Source: Rhizobium johnstonii 3841
GTDB lineage: Bacteria; Pseudomonadota; Alphaproteobacteria; Rhizobiales; Rhizobiaceae
Length of the DNA stretch: 64,000 bases
Direction: 5' to 3'
NCBI RefSeq assembly: GCF_000009265.1
Contig: NC_008380.1
Span: 253,501 to 317,500, forward strand
Part shown: positions 26,553 through 34,368 of the stretch, piece by piece
Numbering within the stretch: position 1 is the stretch's first letter
How the letters are laid out: each line of letters opens with the position of its first letter
Position numbers and translations under genes: made by a program
The notes under the pieces: generated by a model
The model's database searches: none
The model's input: the letters and a program-made list of their open reading frames with translations, nothing else
What the model was told of the DNA's origin: nothing

Positions 26553-27305
26553 ATGACCACCAAAGATGATAGGCAGGAGTTCGAGGCCAACAAGCGCGAA
26601 ATGAGCCTCGCGCTAGGTCGTGACACGGATGTCTTCCGTCAGACGCTCGACACTCTGGTGAGCCTGGACAAATACGACTATTCCTATCTGTGGTCGTGGA
26701 TGGGCATGCCAATCATCCAAATGCCCGCCGATGTGATGGCCACCCAGGAAGTTATCTGGGCCACCAAGCCAGACGTGATCGTTGAGACGGGCGTGGCGCG
26801 TGGCGGATCGATGATCTTCCAGGCTGCCATGCTACAACTGATTGGCAAGGGCAAGGTGGTAGGCGTAGATATCGACATTCGCGCCCATAACCGTCAGGCG
26901 ATCGAATCCCATCCAATGGCGCATCGCGTCGAACTGATCGAAGGGCCATCCACCTCCGCCGAAATCATGGCGAAGGTCAAGGCGTCTATCCCTGAAGGGG
27001 CCTCGGTCATGGTCATTCTCGACAGCGATCATAGCAAGGCGCATGTACTTGATGAATTACGCAATTACGCGCCGCTAGTGACGGACGGCCAGTATCTCGT
27101 CGTTGCCGACACGATCCTTGGCCGTTACGAACCTTCCCAGGTTCCGACCAAACGCTCCAAGGTTCTCTTGCCTGGCGATGAGCCCTTGGTTGCCCTCAAT
27201 GATTACTTGCAGGAAACGGATCGTTTCGAGTTGGATACCATCATCAATGGAAAGCTCGTTCTCTCCAGCTCTCCGGGCGGCTATCTTCGATGTGTGCGGT
27301 CCTAA
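26553..27305 (+). CDS. CmcI-like methyltransferase (cephalosporin hydroxylase family), copy 2
   Basis: A 250-residue paralogue of the protein encoded at 24314-25072, with the same opening MTTKDDRQEFEANKREMSLA, the SAM motif VIVETGVARGGSMIFQAAML, GVDIDIRAHNR and ILDSDHSKAHV, and the same ending NGKLVLSSSPGGY. The start at 26553 was chosen because similarity begins there; the frame continues upstream to 26487 without support. It lies inside the islet and faces the opposite way to the surrounding cluster, so it needs its own promoter. It may methylate a different position or replace the first copy. Confidence 0.83.
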   Translation: MTTKDDRQEFEANKREMSLALGRDTDVFRQTLDTLVSLDKYDYSYLWSWMGMPIIQMPADVMATQEVIWATKPDVIVETGVARGGSMIFQAAMLQLIGKGKVVGVDIDIRAHNRQAIESHPMAHRVELIEGPSTSAEIMAKVKASIPEGASVMVILDSDHSKAHVLDELRNYAPLVTDGQYLVVADTILGRYEPSQVPTKRSKVLLPGDEPLVALNDYLQETDRFELDTIINGKLVLSSSPGGYLRCVRS

Positions 27306-27387
27306 GCATGCCATTGATGCGATCAAATCAAAAATTCTCGTCGATTAGTCGACGTACTTTGGGGCCGACGGAGTATGGAGGTATCGG

Positions 27388-27966
27388 ATGCATTTAGGCT
27401 CGACATTTTACGACGAGACTGAACTGAGATCCCTGCCGTTCCGACATCTTGGGGCGAACGTAAAGATTAAGAGAACCGCCGGACTTTTTTTCGTAGAGAA
27501 TATCTCCATCATGGATGACGCGCGGATCGATGATTTCACCATCATTGTGGCAAGTAGGGAACACGTTGAGATTGGATGCAACGTGCACATCGCGTCACAG
27601 TGTTATATATCTGGGAGTGACGGCTTCGTCATGGAGGATTTTTCGGGTTTGGCACCAGGTGTCAAAATCTACACCTCAAGCGATGACTACACGGGTGAAA
27701 AGATGACCAACCCGACTCTGCCGCGCCATCTTATTGGCGGCCCTGCTGGGAAAGTCGTCCTCCGCAAACATGTGATTATCGGCTCCAACTCGGTCGTTTT
27801 GCCTAAGGTAACAATTGAGGAGGGAAGTTCTGTAGGTAGCCTATCTCTCGTAAATAAGTCTCTCCCTGCATGGGGAGTATACGCTGGTATCCCCGTCAGA
27901 CGTTTACGCGATAGATCTCAAAATATTCTGATCCTTGAGAAAGAATTGGGAGCATCACGGGCCTGA
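27388..27966 (+). CDS. Left-handed beta-helix acyltransferase
   Basis: A 192-residue hexapeptide-repeat acetyltransferase of the CatB/WbbJ type. The repeat region runs from about residue 45 to 165 (HVEIGCNVHIASQCYISGSD, KVVLRKHVIIGSNSVVLP, KVTIEEGSSVGSLSLVNKSL) and ends with the usual GIPVRRLRDR. It would O- or N-acetylate a sugar. GGAGG lies 7 bases before the ATG. Base composition is more A/T-rich than the surrounding genes, suggesting recent acquisition. It could complement the frameshifted acetyltransferase at 23909-24291. Confidence 0.85.
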   Translation: MHLGSTFYDETELRSLPFRHLGANVKIKRTAGLFFVENISIMDDARIDDFTIIVASREHVEIGCNVHIASQCYISGSDGFVMEDFSGLAPGVKIYTSSDDYTGEKMTNPTLPRHLIGGPAGKVVLRKHVIIGSNSVVLPKVTIEEGSSVGSLSLVNKSLPAWGVYAGIPVRRLRDRSQNILILEKELGASRA

Positions 27967-27974
27967 TAGGCAAG

Positions 27975-28124
27975 CTATCGCCCTGCAGAGCGTGATCCAC
28001 GCGCTGAAGCGGTCGAGATTGTGGGCGGCAACCTCGCGCCCCAGCCGGTGGCGGCGGCATCGGCCGCATAATCCGTTTCGAGCTGGGTGATCGAAGGCTT
28101 GGTGTAGAAGATCCTGTTTGTCAT
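27975..28124 (-). pseudogene. Remnant of an aminotransferase N-terminus
   Basis: The first 30 codons (MTNRIFYTKPSITQLETDYA and then ADAAATGWGA) nearly match the start of the intact DegT-type protein encoded at 25105-26253. Beyond that the frame turns into unrelated sequence and stops at 27975. It marks the right-hand repeat copy. Confidence 0.8.
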
Positions 28125-28298
28125 GCCGCTAATTTCTGTTGAATTGAAATCAAGACGCAGGCGCCCGCCACGACGCTAGTTTTTGAAGCTGGCGCGAGGC
28201 TCACATGATGATGTGCCGGGAGAGATCGTGCTCGTGGAACACGAGGTTGGGCAGGTAGCCGAGTGCTACGAAATACTCCCGGTCGCTATTGACGCTGA
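28036..28298. repeat. Direct repeat, right copy, spanning aminotransferase remnant and glycosyltransferase end
   Basis: Matches 26165-26427 at a fixed offset of 1871 bases with no gap. Here the glycosyltransferase end is the working one and the aminotransferase start is the remnant, the opposite of the left copy. Confidence 0.9.
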
Positions 28299-29439
28299 CG
28301 AAGACGGCGGTGCTTTCCAGCGGACTGTCGCTGAGTTTCACCGTCATCTTCACCTTTTCGTTGAGGCCGAGTTCGCGCATCAGGCCTTCGAGAGCGGTGA
28401 TTTCCGAGAAACCGCCGAGAAGCAGTGTATCGATGCCGATTGCCGAATTCACTTCGCTCACCAGCGTCTGGATGGCGACCATCAGGGGCAACCTTTCACG
28501 GAAATTGCGAATTTCCGGGTGGTTGAGCATCCCGCCCCACATGATGCGGGTATAGAGCTCATAGGCCTTGATGAAGTTCTTGCGCTCCGCCCAAAAGCGG
28601 AAAGCGACCGCCATGCGATTGAGCGTAAAGACCTTGCACATCTCCTCATACTTGAGATGCGTCTCAGGCGTGAGAGTCATCGCTCCGCGCTTGACGCCCA
28701 TATAGAGGAAATATTCAAGCCCGCCGCGATAGCGGTCCCAGCTCGTCATGACGTCGTTGGTGCCTTCTTGCGGACGGTCGCGGGCGATCGCCGAATTGAC
28801 GATGGAGCGGTAGAACGGCCGTTGCAGGAAGGAGACCGCGCCCTGATCGAGGAAATGCGCAAGGAACGGGAACGGGTAGAAGCAGAATTCTCTTGGAATC
28901 CAGGCGGACCGCAAGGCTGACGAGCGATATATCGCGATTTCCGGAAAGATGTGGCCTTCGCAGATATACTGGAAGACGTCGCCGAAGCTTCCATGCGGAA
29001 ACTTCCGATCCTCCTCGACATTGTAGAACTTCTCGATGTCGGTTTTGGCGACTTCGTCGTAGAAGAACCACGGCGCATGGGCGCAGGTCACCTCCTGATT
29101 GTTGTCGAGATATCTGATGGTGTCGGCCACCGCATCTGCAATCAGCATGTCATCGTCGGCGAGATAGATGAGGTATTCGCCCTTGCCGAGGCGCAGAGCG
29201 CTCGTGACGTTTGCCGCGGCGCCGGCATTGGTTTCACGCTTGTAGTAGCGGATCGGCTGCCCGCGGGCGATGAATTCCTCGACCACCTGCTGCGTGCCGT
29301 CCGTGGAGGCATTGTCGCAGATGACGATTTCGAAGGGAAAGGTGAACGTGTAGTCGTTCTCGCAGTAGGTCAGCGCGTTTCTGAGATAGGCTTCGCGGTT
29401 ATAGGTCGGGATGCAGATGCTGAGTTTGATACCGCTCAA
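28201..29439 (-). CDS. Family 2 glycosyltransferase
   Basis: A 412-residue GT-A fold transferase. The N-terminal nucleotide-sugar site begins LSICIPTYNREAYLRNAL (about residues 6-23), with EIVICDNASTDGT near 37 and the metal-binding YLADDDML at about 92. It has no membrane segment. Its start overlaps the stop of the epimerase gene by 4 bases (ATGA), so it is translationally coupled. It probably adds the CDP-activated sugar of this cluster to a polysaccharide unit; the acceptor is unknown. Confidence 0.88.
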   Translation of the reverse strand: MSGIKLSICIPTYNREAYLRNALTYCENDYTFTFPFEIVICDNASTDGTQQVVEEFIARGQPIRYYKRETNAGAAANVTSALRLGKGEYLIYLADDDMLIADAVADTIRYLDNNQEVTCAHAPWFFYDEVAKTDIEKFYNVEEDRKFPHGSFGDVFQYICEGHIFPEIAIYRSSALRSAWIPREFCFYPFPFLAHFLDQGAVSFLQRPFYRSIVNSAIARDRPQEGTNDVMTSWDRYRGGLEYFLYMGVKRGAMTLTPETHLKYEEMCKVFTLNRMAVAFRFWAERKNFIKAYELYTRIMWGGMLNHPEIRNFRERLPLMVAIQTLVSEVNSAIGIDTLLLGGFSEITALEGLMRELGLNEKVKMTVKLSDSPLESTAVFVSVNSDREYFVALGYLPNLVFHEHDLSRHIIM

Positions 29440-29978
29440 AGGCTTGTCTCCTGGCCGTAGCTGTCAAGCGCGGCGTCGCGCTCGTTGATGATGCTCGGCG
29501 TGAACGGCCAGGCGATGGAAAAGGCGGGATCGTCCCAGCGGACCCCACGGGCAAGTTCCGGCACGTAGGTTTCCGACATCTGGTAATAGAGTTCGCAATC
29601 ATCCTCGAGCGTCAGGAAGCCGTGTGCGCATCCGGCAGGTATGTAGAAGGCGTTGTGCCTGATGGCATCGAGCTCGACGGAGGCCCATTTGAGATAGCTC
29701 GGCGAATCCGGTCTCAGATCGAGCGCCACGTCGAATACCCTGCCGCGCGTGGCGCGCACCAGCTTGATCTCCGGCCGCGGCTCGGCTTGGTAATGCATGC
29801 CGCGCAGCGTCCCGCGCTTGTGGTTCTGCGAGACATTGCACTGCGGGTAGACGGGCACGAGACCTTGCGCCGCAAAGGTCTGCGCGTCGAAGGTTCGTGC
29901 GAACATTCCCCGGTCGTCGGAGCGTGCGTCGACTTCCACGACAAAGGCGCCTGAAACCGCCGTCGGAAGGAATTTCAT
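29436..29978 (-). CDS. dTDP-4-dehydrorhamnose 3,5-epimerase family protein
   Basis: A 180-residue RmlC-type cupin epimerase. The core RGMHYQ (catalytic His), VRATRGRVFDVALDLRPDSP and YIPAGCAHGFLTLED are all present, and the length is typical. In this operon the substrate is more likely a CDP-4-keto-6-deoxyhexose, as in yersiniose-type pathways, than dTDP-4-keto-rhamnose, because no rmlA or rmlB is present. Both ends overlap neighbours by 4 bases. Confidence 0.88.
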   Translation of the reverse strand: MKFLPTAVSGAFVVEVDARSDDRGMFARTFDAQTFAAQGLVPVYPQCNVSQNHKRGTLRGMHYQAEPRPEIKLVRATRGRVFDVALDLRPDSPSYLKWASVELDAIRHNAFYIPAGCAHGFLTLEDDCELYYQMSETYVPELARGVRWDDPAFSIAWPFTPSIINERDAALDSYGQETSL

Positions 29979-31210
29979 CCGAGCACCGTCAGCTCCGGCA
30001 CGGCAACGGCGAAGCGTCCGCCCCAGGCGCCGACCCTGCTGTTGGCCGCAACGACCTCGTTCTTGATGTTCCAGGGCAGGATGAGCACGTAATCCGGCTG
30101 CGTCTCGTCCATCTTCTCCGGCGCGTAGATCGGCAGCTTGCTCCCCGGCAGGAAATGCCCCTGCTTGTGCGGATTGCGGTCGACGACATATTCGATGAGG
30201 TCGGTGCCGACGCCGCAGAAATTCAGCAACGTGTTGCCCTTGGCGGCAGCGCCATAGGCGGCGACCTTCTTGCCGCTGCGTTTGGCTTCCGTGAGGAAGG
30301 CGAGCAGGCCATCCTTGATCGGCGCCACGCGGCTCTGGAAAGCCTCGTAGGTCTCGACCTTGTCGAAGCCGGCGGCTGCCTCATCGGCTCGGACCTTGGC
30401 AAGACCGTGGCCGATTGCGTGAACCATGGATGTTGCGCGGCAGGCAAGCACGCGGAGACTCCCGCCATGGGTCGGCAATTCTTCCACGTCGAAGACCTTG
30501 AGGCCGTGCGCCGCGAACACCTTTTCGACGGCGAGCAACGACAGATAGTAGAAATGCTCGTGGTAGACAGTGTCGAACTGGATATTTTCCATCAGCCGCA
30601 GCAGGTGCGGGAATTCGACGCTGACGACGCCGTCAGGCTTCAGCACGGCCGAAAGCCCGCCGACGAAATCGTTGATGTCAGGCACGTGCGCCAGCACGTT
30701 GTTGCCGATGACAATGTCGGCGGCAAGGCCGCGGGAGACGAGATCGGCAGCGGTTTCCTTGCCGAAGAAGCGCGCTTCCGTGGGAACGCCGATCTGCCGT
30801 GCCACTTCCGCGACGTTCTCGGCCGGCTCGATGCCGAGCACCGGCACGCCGGCTTCGACGAAATGCTTCAGCAGATAACCGTCATTGCTCGCCACTTCGA
30901 TCACCTGCGATGTGGCGTCGAGGCCGAAGCGCTCGCGCGCCATGATGGTAAACTGACGAGCATGCTCCACCCAGCCGTCGCTGTAGGAGGAGAAATAGGC
31001 ATAGTGGCTGAAGATATCCTCCGGCGGAACGAAGGCATCGGCCTGCACCAGCCAGCATTCCGTGCAGACGAAGGCGCGCAGCGGATAGGATGGCTCGGGC
31101 AGTTTGAGCTGCTCTTCCGTCAGATAGGCATTGGCGAGCGGCGTCGAGCCCAGATCGACGAAACGATGTTTCAGCGGAGCGTTGCAGAACCGGCAATTAT
31201 GCGCTGTCAT
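29975..31210 (-). CDS. Zinc-type sugar C-methyltransferase (TylC3/NovU-like)
   Basis: A 411-residue three-part SAM enzyme. A zinc-binding N-terminus has Cys6, Cys9, Cys49 and Cys52 (NCRFC and CTEC). A SAM-binding domain at about 75-200 has VIEVASNDGYLLKHF. A C-terminal domain (about 255-410) has KVAAYGAAAKGNTLLN, typical of the family. Known members (TylC3, NovU, EryBIII, TcaB9) methylate carbon 3 or 5 of a 4-keto-deoxysugar nucleotide. Together with rfbF and rfbG it points to a methyl-branched CDP-deoxysugar. It is coupled at both ends by ATGA overlaps. Confidence 0.88.
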   Translation of the reverse strand: MTAHNCRFCNAPLKHRFVDLGSTPLANAYLTEEQLKLPEPSYPLRAFVCTECWLVQADAFVPPEDIFSHYAYFSSYSDGWVEHARQFTIMARERFGLDATSQVIEVASNDGYLLKHFVEAGVPVLGIEPAENVAEVARQIGVPTEARFFGKETAADLVSRGLAADIVIGNNVLAHVPDINDFVGGLSAVLKPDGVVSVEFPHLLRLMENIQFDTVYHEHFYYLSLLAVEKVFAAHGLKVFDVEELPTHGGSLRVLACRATSMVHAIGHGLAKVRADEAAAGFDKVETYEAFQSRVAPIKDGLLAFLTEAKRSGKKVAAYGAAAKGNTLLNFCGVGTDLIEYVVDRNPHKQGHFLPGSKLPIYAPEKMDETQPDYVLILPWNIKNEVVAANSRVGAWGGRFAVAVPELTVLG

Positions 31211-32280
31211 GATATTGTTTCCTCATAGGCCGCGATCTGCCCGAGCGAGAAGGCGCGCATGTCGGCGCCCTCGCGGTTGGCCTTGTACCAGGCGGCTGTC
31301 CAGTCGATTGTCTGCTTCAGGCCGAGGCGCGGACGCCAGCCGATGGCGGAGAGCGCCAGTGCCGAACTCAAGGTAAGGGCAGGCGCTTCCGGAAGATGTT
31401 TTCCCAGCGCGGGCTTCCAGACGTCGTTCACGCCATGAGCGAGGCCGAGCGCTTCCGCAAGTTCGGAGACCGTCGCGAAGCTCTGCGGGTCTGGGCCGAA
31501 ATTGAGCGCTTCGGGCAGTTCCTGTTCGCCGGCAAGTGTCAAGGCCTCGGCGAAGGCGAGATAGCCGCCGAGCGGCTCCAGCACATGCTGCCAGGGGCGG
31601 ATCGCTTCGGGATAGCGCAGCAGGATCGGCTGGCTGCTTTCGAAGGCGCGGATGAAGTCCGGGATCAACCGGTCTTTCGACCAGTCGCCGCCACCAATGA
31701 CATTGCCGGCACGTACCGTCGCAAGCTTGATGTCGCGCCCCTTGAAGAAGCTGTCGCGGTAGCTTCGGACGACGAGTTCGGTGCAGGCCTTGGAGTTGGA
31801 GTAGGGGTCCTTGCCGCCCAGCATATCCGTCTCGACGAAGGGAACGCCGCTGCCGTTGTTGGCATAGACCTTGTCGGAGGTGACGACGAGAGCCGTCTTG
31901 ACCGAGGGCGTTTCTCGCACCGCGTCAAGCACGTTTGCCGTTCCCATCACATTGGTCGCGAAGGTTTCGGTCGGATTTTCGTAGGAGCGCCGCACCAGCG
32001 CCTGCGCTGCCATGTGGATGACGATTTCAGGCTCGAAATCGATGAAATGCTGTTTGAACGTCGCCGCTTCGCGGATGTCGGCAATGTGATGGCCCTGTCC
32101 GTTCCAGGGCGCAAGCCGCCCATAGAGCGAGGGATTGGTCTCGGGTTCGAGCGAGACCGCCGTCACTTCCGCACCGAGCTTTTCCAGCCACAACGACAGC
32201 CAGGATCCCTTGAACCCAGTGTGTCCCGTCAGGAACACGCGCCTGCCATTCCAGAAGTCCGTCAGGCCCATAGCTTCCAC
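31207..32280 (-). CDS. rfbG: CDP-glucose 4,6-dehydratase
   Basis: A 357-residue short-chain dehydrogenase/reductase that turns CDP-glucose into CDP-4-keto-6-deoxyglucose using bound NAD. The nucleotide-binding loop is FLTGHTGFKGSWLSLWL near residues 15-31, and the catalytic Tyr/Lys pair lies in DPYSNSKACTEL near 158-169; TSDKVY precedes it. The second methionine (32271) may be the true start. It overlaps rfbF upstream and the methyltransferase gene downstream. Confidence 0.93.
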   Translation of the reverse strand: MEAMGLTDFWNGRRVFLTGHTGFKGSWLSLWLEKLGAEVTAVSLEPETNPSLYGRLAPWNGQGHHIADIREAATFKQHFIDFEPEIVIHMAAQALVRRSYENPTETFATNVMGTANVLDAVRETPSVKTALVVTSDKVYANNGSGVPFVETDMLGGKDPYSNSKACTELVVRSYRDSFFKGRDIKLATVRAGNVIGGGDWSKDRLIPDFIRAFESSQPILLRYPEAIRPWQHVLEPLGGYLAFAEALTLAGEQELPEALNFGPDPQSFATVSELAEALGLAHGVNDVWKPALGKHLPEAPALTLSSALALSAIGWRPRLGLKQTIDWTAAWYKANREGADMRAFSLGQIAAYEETIS

Positions 32281-33035
32281 GGTGCCTTTCCGGAACTCCA
32301 GAGCTCCTCGAGCTGGTTGCGCTCGCGCAGCGTGTCCATCGGCTGCCAGAAACCGTCATGCTTGAAGGCGGCGAGCTGGTTGTTGGCGGCGAGCCATTCC
32401 AGCGGCCCGGCTTCCCAGATCGTGTCGTCGCTGGGAATGAGATCGACCACCGAAGGATCGAGCACGAAGAAGCCGCCATTGATACGCTGGCCGTCACCCC
32501 TCGGTTTCTCCACGAAGGAGGTGATGAACTGCCCCTCGATATTAGTGGCGCCGTAACGTCCGGGCGGGGTTACCGCGCACATCGTCGCCTTGAGGCCATG
32601 GCTGCGATGGAACGCGACCTCGGCGGCGATATCGATGTCGCCGACGCCGTCGCCATAGGTCATGCAGAAGGGTTCGCCTGGCGTAAGATGGTCGCGAATG
32701 CGCCCGAGACGGCCGCCGGTCATCGAATACATGCCGGTATCGACCACGGTCACGCGCCAGTTCGGTCGTGTGCCGCCGTGGTAGTTGATGCTGTTGGAGG
32801 CGAGGTCGACGGTGATGTCGTTGTGGTGCAGAACAAGGTTTACGAAATATTCCTTGATCAAATAGCCCTTATAGCCGGCGCAGATGATGAAATCATTGAG
32901 CCCGTGATGGGCGTAGATGCTCATGATGTGCCAGAGGATCGGCATGCCGCCGATTTCGACCAGAGGCTTGGGTCGGATACTGGTCTCCTCGGCAAGACGA
33001 GAGCCAAGGCCACCGGCGAGAATTACGACTTTCAT
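32262..33035 (-). CDS. rfbF: Glucose-1-phosphate cytidylyltransferase
   Basis: A 257-residue nucleotidyltransferase that makes CDP-glucose from CTP and glucose-1-phosphate, the entry step to all CDP-deoxysugars. The signature LAGGLGSRLAEETSIRPKPL begins at residue 6, followed by VEIGGMPILWHIM, YGDGVGDID for the metal site, and KPRGDGQRINGGFFV. It is the first gene of the leftward cluster, about 365 bases downstream of three palindromic operator-like sites. Confidence 0.94.
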   Translation of the reverse strand: MKVVILAGGLGSRLAEETSIRPKPLVEIGGMPILWHIMSIYAHHGLNDFIICAGYKGYLIKEYFVNLVLHHNDITVDLASNSINYHGGTRPNWRVTVVDTGMYSMTGGRLGRIRDHLTPGEPFCMTYGDGVGDIDIAAEVAFHRSHGLKATMCAVTPPGRYGATNIEGQFITSFVEKPRGDGQRINGGFFVLDPSVVDLIPSDDTIWEAGPLEWLAANNQLAAFKHDGFWQPMDTLRERNQLEELWSSGKAPWKLWA

Positions 33036-33583
33036 CCCAAGCGAACTCCAGAGTGTCTAGTCAGGTTTCCCGACCACCCTCAGAGCCGCCCGGCTCTTTA
33101 CAGGCGGAACGGCCGTATGTTCATCCTTGCCCCGGTATCCGATTTCGTTCTTGTGCGAGGCTTGCGGGGGTGTGGGAACCGACAGCCGCGCGTTTCGCAG
33201 GCCGTGCGTTGAGCAATGGAACAGCTTGCCGTTCGAGACATCCCGTTTGGCCGAAGGCACGTCCCTCCAGTTTTACGAGGGGGCGCCAAGCGGGCGCAAT
33301 TGATCCGACCAGACGCGGTCGGTCCTGATAGAAAAGCGTCAGATAGCCGGCCGATTGCCTCCGGGCAAAGGCCCGGCGCGTCGGCCGAAGAAAAAATCCC
33401 ACTTCGGAATCCCGAAATTCCCCCGCTTCGGGATCCCGAAATTCCCCGCCTTTCGTGGGCTGTCGCCGCGAGAAAACATCCAATGATTTCAGGCCCGCAA
33501 CCAATTTCGGGATTCCGAAGTGCTATATAGATTATGGTGGGAGTTCCCTACGCGCCGCCATACCTTGGTCGGATCGTTTGCGG
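33036..33583. promoter_or_regulatory. Upstream region of the CDP-sugar cluster with three palindromic sites
   Basis: About 550 bases with no convincing gene. Three 14-bp palindromic sites are present: TTCGGAATCCCGAA (33403-33416), TTCGGGATCCCGAA (33427-33440, perfect) and TTCGGGATTCCGAA (33506-33519). Sites one and two lie in 22-bp direct repeats ending in AAATTCCCC, 24 bases apart. The first and third form a perfect 20-bp inverted repeat (33400-33419 and 33503-33522). They look like operators for a dimeric regulator that could loop DNA over the rfbF promoter. No regulator is identified. Confidence 0.65.
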
Positions 33584-33874
33584 TTAAGCCTCCAGACTGA
33601 GCTGGAGTGGGGCATCGTCTGCCTCGGCGACCTTAGGCTTACGTTTTGTTGCTGCACGGCGTGGTGGTTTGGTGGTCTTCGGCAGAGTGTCGGAGCCGAG
33701 CTCGTCTGACTCGCCGCTGGGCAGCAGCGGGTAGGCAGCAAGCGCCGCGCCGGCAGAAGCTACCTCAATGACCGGCTTGGTGCGCGACATTTCAACGGGT
33801 GGTTCGGCAGCTGACACCTCACGTGCCTTTGGTGGCGGGGGGTTGCTGGCTGCGGACGTGGCGTATCGGATCAT
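33584..33874 (-). CDS. Small basic, Pro/Ala-rich protein of unknown function
   Basis: A 96-residue product that I do not recognise. It is of low complexity, with a Pro/Ala-rich front (NPPPPKAREVSAAEPPVEM) and a basic tail (KPPRRAATKRKPKVAEADD). GGAG lies 7 bases before the ATG, which supports translation. The KRKPK segment could bind nucleic acid. It lies upstream of the palindromic sites and is read toward the CDP-sugar cluster. The low complexity means it may also be a chance frame. Confidence 0.4.
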   Translation of the reverse strand: MIRYATSAASNPPPPKAREVSAAEPPVEMSRTKPVIEVASAGAALAAYPLLPSGESDELGSDTLPKTTKPPRRAATKRKPKVAEADDAPLQLSLEA

Positions 33875-34113
33875 TGCAAGACTCCATTATGTTCGCTATA
33901 TGTTCACATTTTGGGGTGAGGGAGTCAATGGAGGCCAGCTATCAAGAGCGGTGGGAATAAGCGTCCAGAAATCAGGATTTCGGAGAGTTCTTGGGAGCTA
34001 TCGAGTGAACAAGCCTCAAGCGCATTCTGGCTGGCCTTTGCTAAAAGGCACAAAATGCGCAACTTAATTGGAAAGGCTTAACTCCTTGATCTTGGTAGCG
34101 ATCAAGAATGGAA

Positions 34114-34200
34114 TGGTGCCCAGAAGAGGACTCGAACCTCCACACCCTTTCGGGTACCAGCACCTGAAGCTGGCGCGTCTACCAATTCCGCCATCTGGGC
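34114..34200 (-). tRNA. tRNA-Leu (anticodon CAG)
   Basis: On the minus strand the sequence runs GCCCAGATGGCGGAATTGG at the 5' end to CTGGGCACCA at the 3' end, 87 bases including an encoded CCA. The anticodon stem CCAGC/GCTGG encloses the loop TTCAGGT, so the anticodon is CAG. The variable arm (TACCCGAAAGGGTGT) is long, as expected for a class II leucine tRNA. Its 3' end faces the polysaccharide cluster. Confidence 0.96.
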
Positions 34201-34368
34201 GACGGAGAGCGATGTAAGGGGGTGGCCCCTGACTGTCAACTGGGTTTTTGAAGTTTTTCTGACAGTTAGTGAAAAAGCAGCCAATCACATGGGCGGGAGC
34301 GCCGGAGGGTGGGCATAGCGCTCCGGCTGGTGCGCCCTATATAAAGGAAATATCGAAAGGAATGCATC

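Larger units (their letters stand above)
26165..28298. other. Islet bounded by 263-bp direct repeats
   Basis: Between the two repeat copies lie about 1.6 kb of unique DNA with two rightward genes (a CmcI-like methyltransferase and a beta-helix acetyltransferase) inside an otherwise leftward operon. Bases from about 27310 to 27966 are visibly richer in A and T than the neighbours. The arrangement fits recombination of incoming DNA through the glycosyltransferase/aminotransferase junction. I saw no transposase, integrase or terminal inverted repeat. Confidence 0.75.

Noticed and set aside
26165..28298. Insertion sequence or transposon
   Set aside because: The flanks are long gene-derived direct repeats. 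There is no transposase, no terminal inverted repeat and no short target duplication.
29436..33035. dTDP-rhamnose pathway
   Set aside because: An RmlC-type epimerase is present, but the nucleotidyltransferase and dehydratase are the CDP-glucose enzymes (RfbF/RfbG type) and no rmlA, rmlB or rmlD is seen.
33121..33504. 127-codon minus-strand frame upstream of rfbF
   Set aside because: It runs through the palindromic sites, has a repetitive sequence (EFRDPEAGEFRDSEVG) caused by the direct repeats, and has no good ribosome site. Treated as regulatory DNA.
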